A DNA stretch of 64,000 nucleotides from Hordeum vulgare subsp. vulgare (GCF_904849725.1 NC_058521.1:341418638-341482637), one strand, 5' to 3'. Counted from the stretch's first letter, positions 45,816-58,689 are shown. The notes: generated by a model not told the origin, from the sequence alone. Made by a program: numbers and translations.

Positions 45816-46343
45816 AAGTCTTCAAAGGGCGTTAGTCCTCGATTTTGTCCCTTTTCGTCACTTGATGGCAAACGGGGAGAAATCTGAGAGTTAGTCTTCA
45901 CGAGGGATATATTTTTGGGCTTATGAACTTTATTAAGTTACAAACTCTTGGTTCTTCTAAAGTGTTTTATGTAATGAGTTGTAACTTAAGCCCGATGGTA
46001 CTCTGACGCTTTTGAACGTTTTTCTTCGCATCCTTATTCCTAAAAATATTAATGCACGCATGATGAAATTCGTCAGATACCATTTTCCATCATGCATTCT
46101 CAAATTCTTCATATTATATGTCATATGTATGCATGATTTACAAGACTCACGGGGAGATCTCCATGATATAAATCGTCAATGTTCATTTGCTGTGAAAAGC
46201 AAAATCCTCAAATTATGCACACCTTCAGGGGGAGTCTCTCTGTATCTTGATTTCAAATTCCTCAAATGAGTATTTACACTTCCTATTTTTATCCCTGTTG
46301 AAGACTTAATCTAATTTTCATCAACCACCAAAAAGGGGGATAT
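45816..46343 (+). other. 3' untranslated region and polypurine tract, SIRE-like element
   Basis: The stretch has no gene. AAAAAGGGGGA at 46330-46340 is the polypurine tract just before the 3' LTR. Confidence 0.65.
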
Positions 46344-47765
46344 TGTAAGTGCATCTAGTGCCCCTTAGTGATTTTGGTGGTTTGAGGACTTATAGGTTAA
46401 GTATGTAATGTGTTCATGAGTGTACACATGATCTATAAGTCGCTGAGGAGTTTGAAATATACGATGAATATCGACCCCTAAAAATGTATATCTTCGGCTG
46501 AAGAAATTGGTCTTTTGCTGAAGACTTTGATCTCGAAGAAATTGCGATGAAATTGATATTCCTCATGAAGATATTGAAGATGAGGAATTCGGTGTGTCTC
46601 GTGAAGAAAAACGATCCTAAGACATTGAAGCATGAAGATTTATTCTTTCTATTTTCATTTTCTTCACTCTTGAGTCATAGGAACACCGTACTGTTAAAGG
46701 GGGTCGAGGTAACAGTTCAGAATGAATTTCCTCATGATGCTCAACCCAAGACTAATCCTACCAAAAGCCTCAAGTGAGGAATATGAGACACGTGAGGACT
46801 CTCACAATTGAGGGTCCCGACCGTTGCCGCAATTCGCGCCACATCATCGATCTAATCCACACCAACGGTCATATTATTTAAGGGCACTAATGTCAAATCA
46901 TGCCGGGATGCTCCCAGGCTATAAATAACCGCCCCCACAACAATTATTTGGTTGGCTGCTCCGTCAGAAACTGATACTTGTCATTTAGAGAAACCCAAAT
47001 TCCTCAGAGTCTTCGAGAGTAAATCATCAGTGAGGAAATACCCCAAACACCAAACCACAAACCAAAAACCAAGTGATTGAGCATCACTGAAGAATTTGTT
47101 CCTGTGTGGGACTAAAGACTTTTACCTTCGAGGACTGTGCATCCTCTAGCTGGTTAGGCGTCATGGTCTAGAGCAATCCAGCAGTCAATTGTGGAACGTC
47201 GGGTGACCAAGTTGATGAGGGTTTGGAAGTCTGCCCTGGAGACTTACCACGAGTGTTGGGTGAGGACTGTGTGTCCTTAGATCAAGGAGAACACGGTAAG
47301 GACTGTGTGCCCCGAGACTGTGTGTCTTTTGGTTTCAGTACCTAGCCGCTCGAAACCAGACGTACAATTGTCACAGTAGTTGGAACTGGGTCATCAACCA
47401 ATGTCTTCACCGTGATACAGGTTCTATTTCTTGAACTCTTTCAATTCCTCAATATTGTATGTTGAATATTTTCATTGCCACTGTTTGAAGAATTTGCTAA
47501 AGACATTCTCTGAAATTTCTCAACCTCAAATTCTTCACGTGAGTTAATCCTCACCTGCTTTCTCTGTGCATGCGTACTGTGCAAACTGTTTTTCATATTC
47601 CTCATCTTGAAACTGTTGTAGTGATACTTTGCACGCCTGATCGTTTGTTGTTTCTCTTCAAGTTAGTCATCAGTGAGGAATTTCCTCAAGAGGAATTTCC
47701 TCAGTGATAAAATTCTAAAAATCTCCTATTCACCCACCCCCTCTAGTCGATATAACACACTTTCA
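46344..47765 (+). repeat. 3' LTR of the SIRE-like element
   Basis: It begins TGTAAGTGCATCTAG and ends CACTTTCA. It differs from the 5' copy by many substitutions and small indels (1,422 against 1,399 bases). A TATA box (GCTATAAATAA) lies near 46919. Confidence 0.9.
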
Positions 47766-47770
47766 CCATG
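47766..47770. other. Target site duplication CCATG, right copy
   Basis: It is identical to 33455-33459. Confidence 0.9.
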
Positions 47771-49647
47771 GTCACCCCTTCTTGCCACGACCCCGTCTAC
47801 AGAGTGACCACATCACTTCCGCCACTAGTAATGCGGGCGCTCTACTAGCACCAACCATTGTAATCAGCAATGCTCCGTCCCATAGGGGGTATCGTGGTTG
47901 TAGATGTAAGGTTGGAGTAACTATCGCAACTTAAAGTAATCCGATTTCGAAAATCACACACTCACTAGCCTCGGTACACCACTTCTTTCTGAAGTGGCTA
48001 CCTAGCTCACATCCTTTCCCTCAGGCATTGGTGGCACCAAATGGGGTTCTCGTGAAACCTTTGAAATCACTTCCGTTTTTCGTCCCATGCATGTTCCCAT
48101 CCCATGTGTAGCAACTACTATCAACCGAACTGCATCCCACCTGCACAACCCTCATAGGAAGGTGGGGTCATGCTCAAGTGCAAGTGACAACGAGGGGTGA
48201 GCAGAAACTTCCCACCGATGTATTCACCAATGCAACATGATCTCATGCATCAAAACGAAGTGCTATATATGACATGCATGAAAATAATTTCTTAGGCAGG
48301 GCCAAAGGGCTGCTTGGCTTGCTCAACAAGGTCTCTAGGGTCTTCAAAGTCTTCTAGTCCCAGTTCCTCGTCAACAACACAATCTATTGTCGCAATAACA
48401 ACGGGAAAAAAATAAGAACTCAACCAAAAATAGAGAAAATAATCTACTCAAAAAATTTCAAACCATTGTTGTAAAAACTAGGGTGAGCATAAGTACTATC
48501 AAAATTGATGGCTTTCACTTTTCAAGTTTAAAAATTGTAGAAAACATTTTAAGAGAGTGTTAAAATGTCCTGAACAAGGTTTTAAAATAAAACAGTGCAT
48601 GTATACTTTTTTAAAAATTACACAAGTGGCATCATAAAATACTATAAAATATTACAATATTTTAGGTGGAGGAATATTTTGATTTGGATATATATTTATC
48701 CTTATGGGATTTTTGCAAACAGAATTAAAAAGAAAAAGGAAAAACAACCACAACACATGGGCCAAAGTCGGCCAACAACAGTGCAGGCCCAGAGGCCAAC
48801 CAGCCCAGGCGAGCCAGGAAACCGTGCCGTGCGATATTCAAACATGACAGGAGGGTCAGGGGCCAACGAGAAAGAGAGAGAGGCGAGGGGGAGCACAAGA
48901 CACTGACGGTTGGACCCCACCTATCGGGTGTGTAGTCAACCCCTCGCGAGAGGGCAGCGAGGCTCACCGGTGGTCACATGGACCATAATGAGGCAAGCTG
49001 ACGATGGGAATGGACTCAGGGGCGAGCCACTGATCTGGTGGAGGTGGAAAGGGATGCCCAAGTATAGGGAGTAGCCAACGACGAGATCCGATGGTAGAGG
49101 AGCTTCGGGAGGTGGTCGTCGGGGCCATTTCTTTCAGCAAAAAAGACGAGGGAGAGCAGGAAATGCATCAGATGTGCAGGGAGAGCCGAAGGAGGAAGAA
49201 GGAGGGTGGGAGCGGCTTCCTTCCATAAGATCAACGGTAGGCCGAGACGGCAGACCTCTGGCTCGATCTGCAGCTCAAGGAGCTTTGGGAGCGAACTGGA
49301 GAATTCGATCATGATTAGGAGGAGGTAAGAGGGACCAGAGGGGAGAGGCGGTCTCTGGGGAGCCTTATATAGGCAGGCAACGAGACCACCGTGGACTTGT
49401 GTGAACCGGAGGTGGCTACAACGGCCATTGGGGGAAGGGGATAAGAGATGGAAGGAATGGGGTTGTTCCTAGGGGTCGTTCACGACCGCAAGGAAACAAA
49501 GAGGAGAGAGGGTAGAACGCGGGAGCGAGCACATGCATTGGACAGTTTGTGCAGCGTCGGGCGCGGTCTGGGAGAGCCGTTGCAGGAGGAGAGAGGAGAG
49601 GTTTGACAGTCATGCTTGTCGTGGACACCAAAGCGCCTCAACTAGGG
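47771..49647 (-). repeat. Minus-strand chromovirus LTR (copy B), second part
   Basis: It continues copy B after the SIRE-like insertion, as shown by matches to copy C (GAGTGACCACA..CACTAGTAATG at about 47808 and 62620). 48700-49450 is GC-rich. A minus-strand TATA box (GCCTATATAAGGC) lies near 49361-49373, fitting an LTR promoter that reads leftwards. The ORFs here are composition artefacts. It is cut at 49647 by the Angela-like LTR. Confidence 0.6.
49361..49373 (-). promoter_or_regulatory. TATA box of minus-strand chromovirus LTR
   Basis: Minus strand GCCTATATAAGGC, followed by GC-rich presumed leader. Inferred as the U3 promoter. Confidence 0.5.
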
Positions 49648-51421
49648 TGAGGGGAACGTTGCATTGGCAAATAATTATGCCACGCACACCGAAGACCTGT
49701 CCATGGTGATGAACATCTATGAAAGGGAAGATCGGATCCATATACCCTTGTAGATGACTAAGCAGAAGCGTATATAATGCGGTTGATATAGTGGAACATC
49801 TTCGCGATTCAACTCGCAGCCCGTCCCGCGATCTCATCACGATCCATGCCGACATCCCATCACGATCCATCCTAATCTAGTGCCGAAACGAACGACACCT
49901 CCGTGTTCAGCACACATACGGCTCGATCCTTCAAGAGGGGCAAAGTAGTACATGAGTTCCGACAGCACGACGGCGTGGTGTTAGTGGTGGTGAAACTATT
50001 TCCTCAGGGCTTCTCCAAGCACAATGGAAACTACGACGGAGGACGAACAAGAGAGGCGGGGTTTCCAACACATGGATTGGGCCAATCTTGATGTGTACTG
50101 GGTGCTAGCTCTGCCCCTCTATTTATATGTTGAGACCTAGGATCGTTTCTAGGAGAAAGAAACTCCTCAACGTCGGTTTGGCACGTAAGGCAAGATTCCT
50201 CCTCAAACTCGAGGACCAAATGCCAGAGTCCTCGGCGTCTGGCCCCAAACGCTAGGGTCCCTGGCATTTGGCCCTTGGCCATCACAAAATTCCTTTTGCA
50301 CCTTCCTAAAGCCTTGTGAGCTTTACCCCTTGGTCCAAATAAAGCTGTTCTCGTACCCGAACATTTCGGGAAAGATCTGAAACCCCTTTTCGGTGAATTC
50401 CGAAACCATTCCATAGACCAAACGCTATTATCACATATATCAGTCTTTACCTCTAGACTATTCCGGAGAACCTCTTCATGTCTGCGATCTCATCCGGATC
50501 TCCGAACAACCTTTGGTCACCAGCACAACAATTCAACAGTACTTATATTGTCACTGAATCTTTAGTGTGCAGACCATGTGGGTTCGAGAACTATGTAGAC
50601 ATGTCCGAGACACTCTCTGTTCACTAACCAATAGCAGGACCTGGATGCCCATATTGGCTCCTACATATTCTGTGAAGATCTTTTTCTGTTGAACCTCTAT
50701 GTCAAGGATTCAGTTAATCCCATATGCTATTCACTTTGTCCATCGGTATGTTACTTTCCCGAGATTCGATCATCGGTATCTCCATACCTAGTTCAATCTC
50801 GTTACTGGCAAGTCTCTTTACTCGTTCCGTAATAAAAGATCCCGTGACTAACTCCTTAGTCCCATTTCTTGCAAGTCTTATTGTGATGTTGTATTACCGA
50901 GTGGGCCCCAAGATACCTCTCCATCATACGGAGTGACAAATCCTAGTCTTGATTCACGCCAACCCAACAGACACCTTCGGAGAAACTTGTGGAGCACCAT
51001 TATAGTCACCTAGTTATGTTGCAAATTTTGATACACACAAGGTATTCCTCCGTTGATTGGGAGTTGCATGATCTCATGGTCATAGGAACAGATACATTGA
51101 AATGCAAAAATTAGTAGCAATAAACTGACATTATCATATGCGATGTTCATAATTTGGGTCATGTCCATCACATCATTCTCCTAATGATGTGATCCCGCTA
51201 TCAAGTGACAACACTTGTCTATGGTTAGGAAACCTTGACCATGTTTGATCAACGAGCTAGTCAACTAGAGGCTCACTAGGGACAGTGTGTTGTCTATCTA
51301 TCCACACATGTATTTGAGTTTCCAATGGATACAATTCTAGCATTGATAATAAACGATTATCATGAACAAGGAAATATAATAATAACCAATTTATTATTGT
51401 CTCTAGGGAAAATTTCCAACA
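49648..51421 (-). repeat. Angela/BARE-like copia LTR (about 1.77 kb)
   Basis: On the minus strand it starts TGTTGGAAATTTTCCCTAG at 51421 and ends close to CGTTCCCC at about 49648. This fits the ends and the roughly 1.7-1.8 kb length of Angela/BARE/WIS LTRs. Recognisable interior pieces are TCACATCATTAGGAGAATG and GGTATCTTGGGGCCCACTCG (minus strand). A minus-strand TATA box (ACATATAAATAGAGG) is near 50117-50131. It is the 3' LTR, because internal sequence lies on its right (51422-51620). Confidence 0.85.
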
Positions 51422-51620
51422 GTACCCCACTTGCACTAGAGTCAATAATCTAGTTCACATCAATATGTGATTGTAATGAATCTAATACCCATGGGGTTTG
51501 ATCACATCTTGCTTGTAAGAGAGGTTTTTAGTCAATGGGTCTCAATCTTTCAGATCAATGTTTGCTTTACAAATCTCTATGTCATGTTGTAGAGGCTGCT
51601 ACCACGTGCCATATGGAACA
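51422..51620 (-). mobile_element. End of internal region of Angela/BARE-like element
   Basis: On the minus strand, TAGTGCAAGTGGGGTAC precedes the LTR and serves as polypurine tract. Only about 200 bases remain. The rest of the element is cut off at 51621 by LTR copy C and would continue to the right of the window or be deleted. Confidence 0.7.
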
Positions 51621-52575
51621 TGTGGGGACCCCGACTTACAAGTCGAGATCGCGGAATGAACGTGCTCAGTGATCCCAGAGATCAATGCTCACCGAACACA
51701 CAGATACTGAATATTAAGAGTCTAACATCCAAGTACCGAAATATTACAACACATGACCAATAAGGTCAAGTTCACAAGGTAGGGCCTATAAGGCCAAATC
51801 ACACTAATACAACAAGTAGCTGAAATCTTAGGTCTAAGCGGGTGCCCATGCCATCAACCTACACCAACAGGCATTCTGACTAGGAAGCGTCCTAGTTCGC
51901 AGGGCCTTCTCTGATGACTAATCGTCTCCAAACTCCCGTACTTCCATGTCTGATCAATAATATAACCAGTGGCAAGCCCATGATATGAATAATGCAACTG
52001 GTAGGATAACAAGTAATATGATGTACATGTGGATAGTAGCTAAATGGAAAATAAACATGATTATGGATGTGCAACATAAGCTAGATGATATTTAGAAGAA
52101 CAGTTTACAGATATCAACATATATGTTCAGGGTTGAACACTCTGGGTTCACCCGATATGCGAAGTCACCAAACTTGGTCATATGCACTCTTTTCAAATAA
52201 CACCATTAAACACATACACACACTCACACTTGGTTTATGCGGAAACGACTGGACGTAGTTTAAGAGGCACCACCCAACTATCCTTGACCGTGGACACGGC
52301 TATTCGAATAGTTTTATACTCTGCAGAGATTGTACGATGTACCCACGAGATCCGAGAAACTTCCATGTCATCCACGACTCGTGGTATATAACATACCCGA
52401 GGTAAGTACCCGATCAATGCATTTCCCCTTATGATACTAGCCAAAGAGGTCCACTCGATTGGTATCGAGCCCACATGATGTACGTCTTACGACCATCAAC
52501 TCTGGACAATATCATCCATGTGGGGACCAACGGTGTGCCCGGAACACGTAAAAATGGCATAGTCGCCCTACCTGG
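51621..52575 (-). repeat. Minus-strand chromovirus LTR (copy C), first part
   Basis: It begins TGTGGGGACCCCGACTTAC on the plus strand, an LTR end like copies A and B. It is interrupted at 52576 by the Athila-like element and resumes at 62609. Confidence 0.7.
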
Positions 52576-54085
52576 TGATACATCCATTTTGCATCATGCT
52601 TTCATGTTGATATTTATCACTTTATGGGCTGTTATATTACCTTATGGTACCATACTTATGCCTTTTCTATCTTATTTTGCAAGGTTTATTTGAAGAGGGA
52701 GAATACCGGCAGATGGAATTCTGGACTAGAAAAGGAGCAAGTCTGAGTCCTCTATTCTGCACAACTCCAAATGCCCTGAAAATCAACGTGGTATTTTTTG
52801 GGAATATATAAAAAATACTGGTCAAAATAAGTACCAGAGGGGAGCTACCAGGGCCCCACAAGCCTGGTAGCCGCCACCCCCGTGGTGGCGGCTATAGGGC
52901 TTGTGGGCTCCCTGACGGCCCACTGGCCCCCCTCTTTTGCTATATGAAGGGTTTCGTTCCAGAAAAAATCGAGGAGGAGCTTTTTCGTGGTTTCGCCGCC
53001 GCCACGAGGTGGAACTTGAGCAGATCCAATCTAGAGCTCCGGCAGGACGATCGTGTCGGGGAAACTTCCCTCCCGGAGGGGGAAATCGTCGCCATCGTCA
53101 TCACCAACACTCCTCTCGTCGGAGGGGAGTCATCTCCATCAACATATTCATCAGCACCATCTCCTCTCCAGTCCTTAGTTCATCTCTTGTAACCAATCTC
53201 CGTCTCGCGACTCCGAATGATACTTGTAAGGTTGCTAGTAGTGTTGATTACTCTTTGTAGTTGATGCTAGTTGGATTACCTGGTGGAAGAGTTTATGTTC
53301 AGATCCTTGATGCTATTCATCACACCTGTAACGTGATTATGATTATGCTTTGTGAGTAGTTACTTTTGTTCCTGAGGACATGGGATAAGTCATGCTGATA
53401 ATAGTCATGTGAATTTCTTATTCGTTCGGTATTTTGATATGTTGTATGTTGTCTTTTCCTCCTGTGGTGTTATGTGAACGTCGACTACATAACACTTCAC
53501 CATATTTGGGCCTAGAGGAAGGCATTGGGGAGTAGTAAGTAGATGATGGGTTGCTAGAGTGACAGAAGCTTAAGCCCCAGTCTATGTGTTGCTTCGTAAG
53601 GGGCTAATTTGGATCCACTAGTTTAATGCTATGGTTAGACGTTGTCTTAATTCTTCTTTCGTAGTTGCGGATGCTTGCGAGAGGGGTTAATCATAAGTGG
53701 GATGCTTGTCCAACTAAGGGCAGTACACAAGCGCCGGTCCACCCACATATCAAACTATCAAAGTAACGAACGCGAATCACATGAACATGATGAAACTAGC
53801 ATGACAGAAATTCTTGTGTGTCCTCGGGAGCGTTTTTCCTTCTATAAGACTATGTTTAGGCTTGTCCCTTGCTAAAAAGGTATTGGGCCACTTGCTGCCC
53901 CATTGCTACTACTTGTTACTTGTTACTTTTCGCTTGCTACACCATCACTTGTTACCGCTACTTTCAGTGCTTGCAGTTATTACCTTGCTGAAAACTGTTT
54001 ATCAGATCCTTCTGCTCCTCGTTGGGTTCGACACTCTTACTTATCGAAAGGACTACGATTGATCCCCTATACTTGTGGGTCATCA
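52576..54085 (+). repeat. 5' LTR of the Athila-like element (1,510 bp)
   Basis: It begins TGATACATCCATTTTGC and ends TTGTGGGTCATCA. It contains about 130 bases near 52710-52850 that are missing from the 3' LTR. The TATA-like box is TATATGAAGG near 52940. Small ORFs inside are shared by both LTRs and are not credible genes. Confidence 0.9.
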
Positions 54086-54096
54086 AGACTCTTTTC

Positions 54097-54111
54097 TGGT
54101 GCCGTTGCCCG
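54097..54111 (+). other. Primer binding site (tRNA-Asp type)
   Basis: TGGTGCCGTTGCCCG follows the LTR after eleven bases. It resembles the TGGCGCCGTTGCCGG site complementary to tRNA-Asp used by Athila elements. Confidence 0.7.
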
Positions 54112-54176
54112 GGAGTGAAGCACCTTTGGTAAGTGGAATTTGGTAAGGAAACATTTATATACTGTGATGAAATTTA

Positions 54177-55952
54177 TTGTCACTTGTCACTGTGGAAACT
54201 GTTCCTTTGAGGAATTTCTTCGGGGTATATTCACCACGAACAGAAGCCCGAGGAGTTTTTCCTCAACCTGAGGTACCTACTGAAAATATCTTTTATGAAA
54301 TTACTTCGGGTATGCTTGACAAACTGCTGGCTAATCCTTTTACAGGAGATGGATCTTCACATCCAGACTTGCATCTGATCTATGTAGATGAAGTTTGTGG
54401 TTTATTTAAGCTTGTAGGTTTTCCCAAGGATGAGGTAAAGAAGAAAGTCTTTCCTTTATCTTTGGAGGATAAGGCGTTGACATGGTATAGGCTATGTGAT
54501 GATACTGGATCATGGGACTACAATCAGTTGAAATTGGAATTTCATCAAAAGTTCTATCCTATGCATTTAGTACATCGTGATCGGAATTATATTTATAACT
54601 TTTGGCCTCGTGAAAGGGAAAAGCATAGCTCAAGCTGGGGGGAGGCTTAAATCAATGTTATATTCATGCCCCAATCATGAGCTCTCGAGAGAAATTATCA
54701 CTCAAAACTTTTATGCTCGGCTTTCTCATGAAGATCGTACCATGCTTGACACTTCTTGTATCGGTTCTTTTATGAAGAAGGATATTGATCACAAGTGGAA
54801 TTTATTGGAAAGAATCAAACGTAACTCTGAAGATTGGGAGCTGGAAGAAGGTAAGGAGTCAGGTATGAATTTCTAGTTTGATTGCGTTCAATCTTTTGTT
54901 GAAACAAACACTTCTAGAGATTTTAGAGCTAAGTATGGACTTGACTGTGAGATAGTAGCTTCTCTATGTGAATCTTTTGCTGCTCATGTTGATCTTCCCA
55001 AAGAGAAGTGGTTTAAATATCATCCCCCTGTAGAAGTCAACATAGCCAAACCCAATCTAGTTGAGGAGAAAGTCATTGCTTTTAGTGATCCTATTGTTCC
55101 ACCTTACCCTGCTTGGAAAAAGGATTATTCTAAAGCTCCAACTGTGATACGTAGGGGTTACATTAGACCACTTGCACTCCCTGAGGAAATTAGAGTTGAA
55201 CCTAGTGTTGCTATTATCAAAGATCTCTTAGCCGAAGACATAGACGGGCATGTTATCAAATTCTGTGAGGACTCTGCTAGAATTGCTAAACCTCACGCGA
55301 AAGATAAATACGGACCTGTAGTTGGCCTGCCCGTTGTTTCTGTCAAGATAGGAGATCACTGTTATCATGGTTTATGCGATATGGGTGATAGTGTTTGTGC
55401 AATACCCCGTTCCCTATATGATGAAATCAAAGATGAAACTGCACCTGCTGAGTTACTATTACGCTAGCTAATAGAGACACTATCTTCCCTGTGGGAATTG
55501 TGAGAGACGTAGAAGTCCTGTGTGGTAAGACGAAGTATCCTACTGATTTCCTCGTCCTTGCTACTTCACAAGATAGCTTTTGCCCCATCATATTCGGTGG
55601 ACCCTTTCTCAACACTGTCAATGCTCACATTGATTGCATTAAGCAGACGGTCACTGTTAGTTTCGAGGGTGTGTCTCATGAATTTAACTTCTCCATGTTT
55701 GGAAGACAACCCCATGAAAAAGAGTCATCTGGTAGGGATGAAATCATTGCTGTTGCCTCTATTGCCGTACCTCCTACGGATCCTTTAGAGCAATATTTGC
55801 TTGACCATGAAAATGATATGCATATGGATGAAAGAGATGAGATAGATAAAATTGTCTTAGAGCAATATCCTATTCTCAAGAATAATCTGCCTGTTGAACT
55901 ACTTGGGGATCCTCCCCCACCAAAGGGTGATCCTGTGTTCGAGCTTAAATAG
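54177..55952 (+). pseudogene. Athila-like gag and protease
   Basis: Gag starts near 54177 and has the retrotransposon Gag fold (LSLEDKALTWY, LKLEFHQKFYP). A one-base shift near 54600 changes frame. A TAG at 54874-54876 interrupts, and a second shift near 55465 returns to the first frame. The protease region shows GLCDMGDSVCAIP near 55370, where Athila-type proteases usually have D(L/M)G-A-S. The last piece (55491-55952) ends with TAG just before RT. No clear zinc knuckle is visible in the retained gag. Confidence 0.75.
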
Positions 55953-58683
55953 TTGCCTGATACTCTTAAGTATGCCTATCTTGATGAGAAGGAGATATAT
56001 CCTATTATTATTAGTGCTCTCCTCTCGAATCACGAAGAGAAGAAGTTACTAAAAACTTTGAGGAAGCACCGTCCGGCTATTGGATATACTCTTGATGATC
56101 TTAAGGGTATTAGTCCCACTCTATGTCAGCACAAGATTAAAACTGATCCTGACTTCAAACCAGTTGCTGATCATCAAAGGAGATTAAATCCTAAGATGAA
56201 AGAGGTCGTGAGAAAAGAAATATTAAAGCTTCCGGAAGCAGGAATCATTTATCCTGTTGCTCATAGTAATTGGGTAAGTCCAGTACATTGCGTACCTAAG
56301 AAGGGAGGTATCACCGTCGTTCCTAATGATAAGAATGAATTAATCCCACAAAGGATTATCACTGGCTATAGGATGGTGATTGACTTCCGGAAACTAAACA
56401 AGGCAACCAGGAAAGACCATTATCCTTTGCCGTTTATCGACCAAATGCTAGAAAACCTATCCAAACACACACACTTCTGCTTTCTAGACGGTTATTCAGG
56501 TTTCTCGCAAATATCTGTTGCACAATCTGATCAGGAGAAAACCACTTTCACCTGCCCCTTCGATACCTTTGCTTATAGACGTATGCCTTTTGGCTTATGC
56601 AATGCACCAGCCACCTTTCAAAGATGTATGATGGCTATATTCTCTGACTTTTGTGTAAAGATTGTCGAGGTTTTCATGGATGACTTATCCGTTTACGGGT
56701 CTTCCTTTGATGATTGCCTCAGCAACCTTGATCAAGTCTTGAATTGGGAGAAGTGCCACTTTATGGTTAATGAAGGCATCGTCTTAGGACACAAAATTTC
56801 TGAAAGGGGCATTGAAGTTGATAAGGCTAAGGTTGATGCAATTGAGAAAATGCCTTGCCCCACAGATATCAGAGGTATACGAAGTTTCCTAGGTCATGCT
56901 GGTTTCTATAGAAGGTTCATTAAAGACTTCTCTAAGATTTCTAGGCCTCTTACCAACCTCTTGGAGATGGATGTTCCTTTTGTTTTTGATGAGGATTGTG
57001 AGGAAGCTTTCGAAACACTTAAGAAGGCCTTGATGACCGCACCTATTGTTCAAGCACCTGACTAGAACTTGCCCTTTGAAATCATGTGCGACGCTAGTGA
57101 TTATGTTGTTGGTGTTGTTCTAGGACAAAGAGTTGACAAGAACTTGAATGTTATTCACTACGCTAGTAAAACTCTAGACAGTGCCCAAAGAAAATGTGCC
57201 ATTACAGAAAAGGAGTTTCTAGCAGTCGTGTTTGCATGTGAAAAGTTCAGATCTTATATAGTTGATTCCAAAGTCACTATTCACTCTGATCGCTGCTATT
57301 AAGTACCTTATGGAGAAGAAGGACGCTAAGCCTAGGCTAATCAGATGGGTTCTCCAGCTACAGGAATTTCATTTGCACGTTGTTGACAAAAAGGGTGCTG
57401 ACAACCCTATGGAAGATAACTTGTCCAGGCTAGAGAATGTCCTTGATGACCCACGACCTATTGATGACAGCTTTCCTGATGAGCAACTAAATGTCATCCG
57501 CACTTCACATAGTGCACCTTGGTATGCTGATTACGCAAATTATATCGTAGCCAAATACATACCACCCAGTTTCACCTACCAGCAAAAGAAGAAATTCTAC
57601 TTTGATTTGAGACACTACTTTTGGGATGATCCTCACCTTTATAAGGAAGGAGTAGATGGTGTTATTAGACGTTGTGTGCCTGAACATGAACTGAGACAGA
57701 TCCTGCAGAAGTGTCATTCCGAAGCATAGGAGGACACCATGCTCGAGATAGAACTGCTCATAAGATATTCCAATCAGGTTTCTATTGGCCCACTCTCTTC
57801 AAGGATGCCCGTAAGTTTGTCTTGTCTGGTGACGAATGCCAAAGAAAGGGAACATCAGTAAGCGTCAGGAAATGCCTATGAACTATTCACTTGTCATTGA
57901 ACCGTTTGATGTCTGGGGCTTTGATTATATGGACCCTTCCCGAGTTCCAATGGGTACACTCACATCTTAGTTGCTGTGGATTACGTCACTAAGTGGGTAG
58001 AAGCTATCCCCACTAGAAATGATGATCACCACACCTCTATTAAGATGCTTAAAGAAGTCATTTTCCCAAGATTTGGAGTACCTAGATATCTGATGACTGA
58101 TGGCGGTTCACACTTCATTCATGGTGTTTTCCGCAAGATGCTTCCTAAGTATGATGTCAATCATAGAGTTGCATCTCCTTATCATCCTTAGTATAGTGGT
58201 CAAGTGGAGTTGAGTAATAGGGAGATCAAATTGATCTTACAAAAGACCGTCAATAGATCTCGAAAGAATTGGTCTAGCAAACTTGACGATGCACTATGGG
58301 CTTAGAGGACTGCTTATAAGAATCCCATGGGCATGTCGCCGTATAAAATGGTTTACAGTAAGGCCTGTCATTTACCTCTTGAGCTGGAACACAAAGCTTA
58401 TTGGGCAATCAAAGAGCTCAACTTTGATTTCAAACATGCCGGTGAGAAGCGGTTGTTTGATATCAGCTCATTAGATGAATGGAGGGCCCAGGCATATGAG
58501 AATGCCAAGTTGTTCAAGGAAAAAGTTAAGAGATGGCACGATAAAAGAATACAGAAACAAGAGTTCAATGTAGGTGATTATGTCCTGCTATACAATTCTC
58601 GCTTAAGATTCTTCGGAGGCAAGCTTCTCTCTAAATGGGAAGGTCCTTCCGTTGTCGAATATCATCAATATCAAAATCAATAA
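55953..58683 (+). pseudogene. Athila-like RT, RNase H and integrase
   Basis: RT is open from 55953 to TAG 57063-57065, with VFMDDLSVYG (near 56673) as catalytic box. Right after it, the segment SNLDQVLNWEKCHF looks shortened compared with related RTs, an in-frame deletion by my reading. RNase H begins IMCDAS (near 57079), shifts near 57300 and continues to TAG 57727-57729. Integrase follows in another frame: AVDYVTKWVEA (near 57970), MTDGGSHF (near 58093), then a TAG at 58189-58191 and [15 protein letters not shown] at 58303-58305 breaks it again. The integrase tail ends near 58683. The HHCC part is damaged by the shift near 57720. Confidence 0.85.
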
Positions 58684-58689
58684 CATAGA

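Larger units (their letters stand above)
33460..47765 (+). mobile_element. SIRE/Maximus-like Ty1/copia retrotransposon, complete (14.3 kb)
   Basis: Two LTRs (33460-34858 and 46344-47765) bracket PBS, gag, pol in copia order (protease, integrase, RT, RNase H), a large third coding region and a polypurine tract. Identical 5-base duplications (CCATG) flank it. The unusual size and an additional ORF region after pol are typical of the SIRE/Maximus lineage. Coding regions carry stops and shifts, and RT has a changed catalytic motif, so it is probably not autonomous now. Confidence 0.9.

Noticed and set aside
48595..49312. ORFs of 72-103 codons on both strands
   Set aside because: They lie in the GC-rich promoter part of a minus-strand LTR and are overlapping chance frames.
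53814..54118. Leu/Tyr-rich small ORFs, repeated at 62309-62618
   Set aside because: They occur in both LTRs of the Athila-like element and are LTR sequence, not genes.
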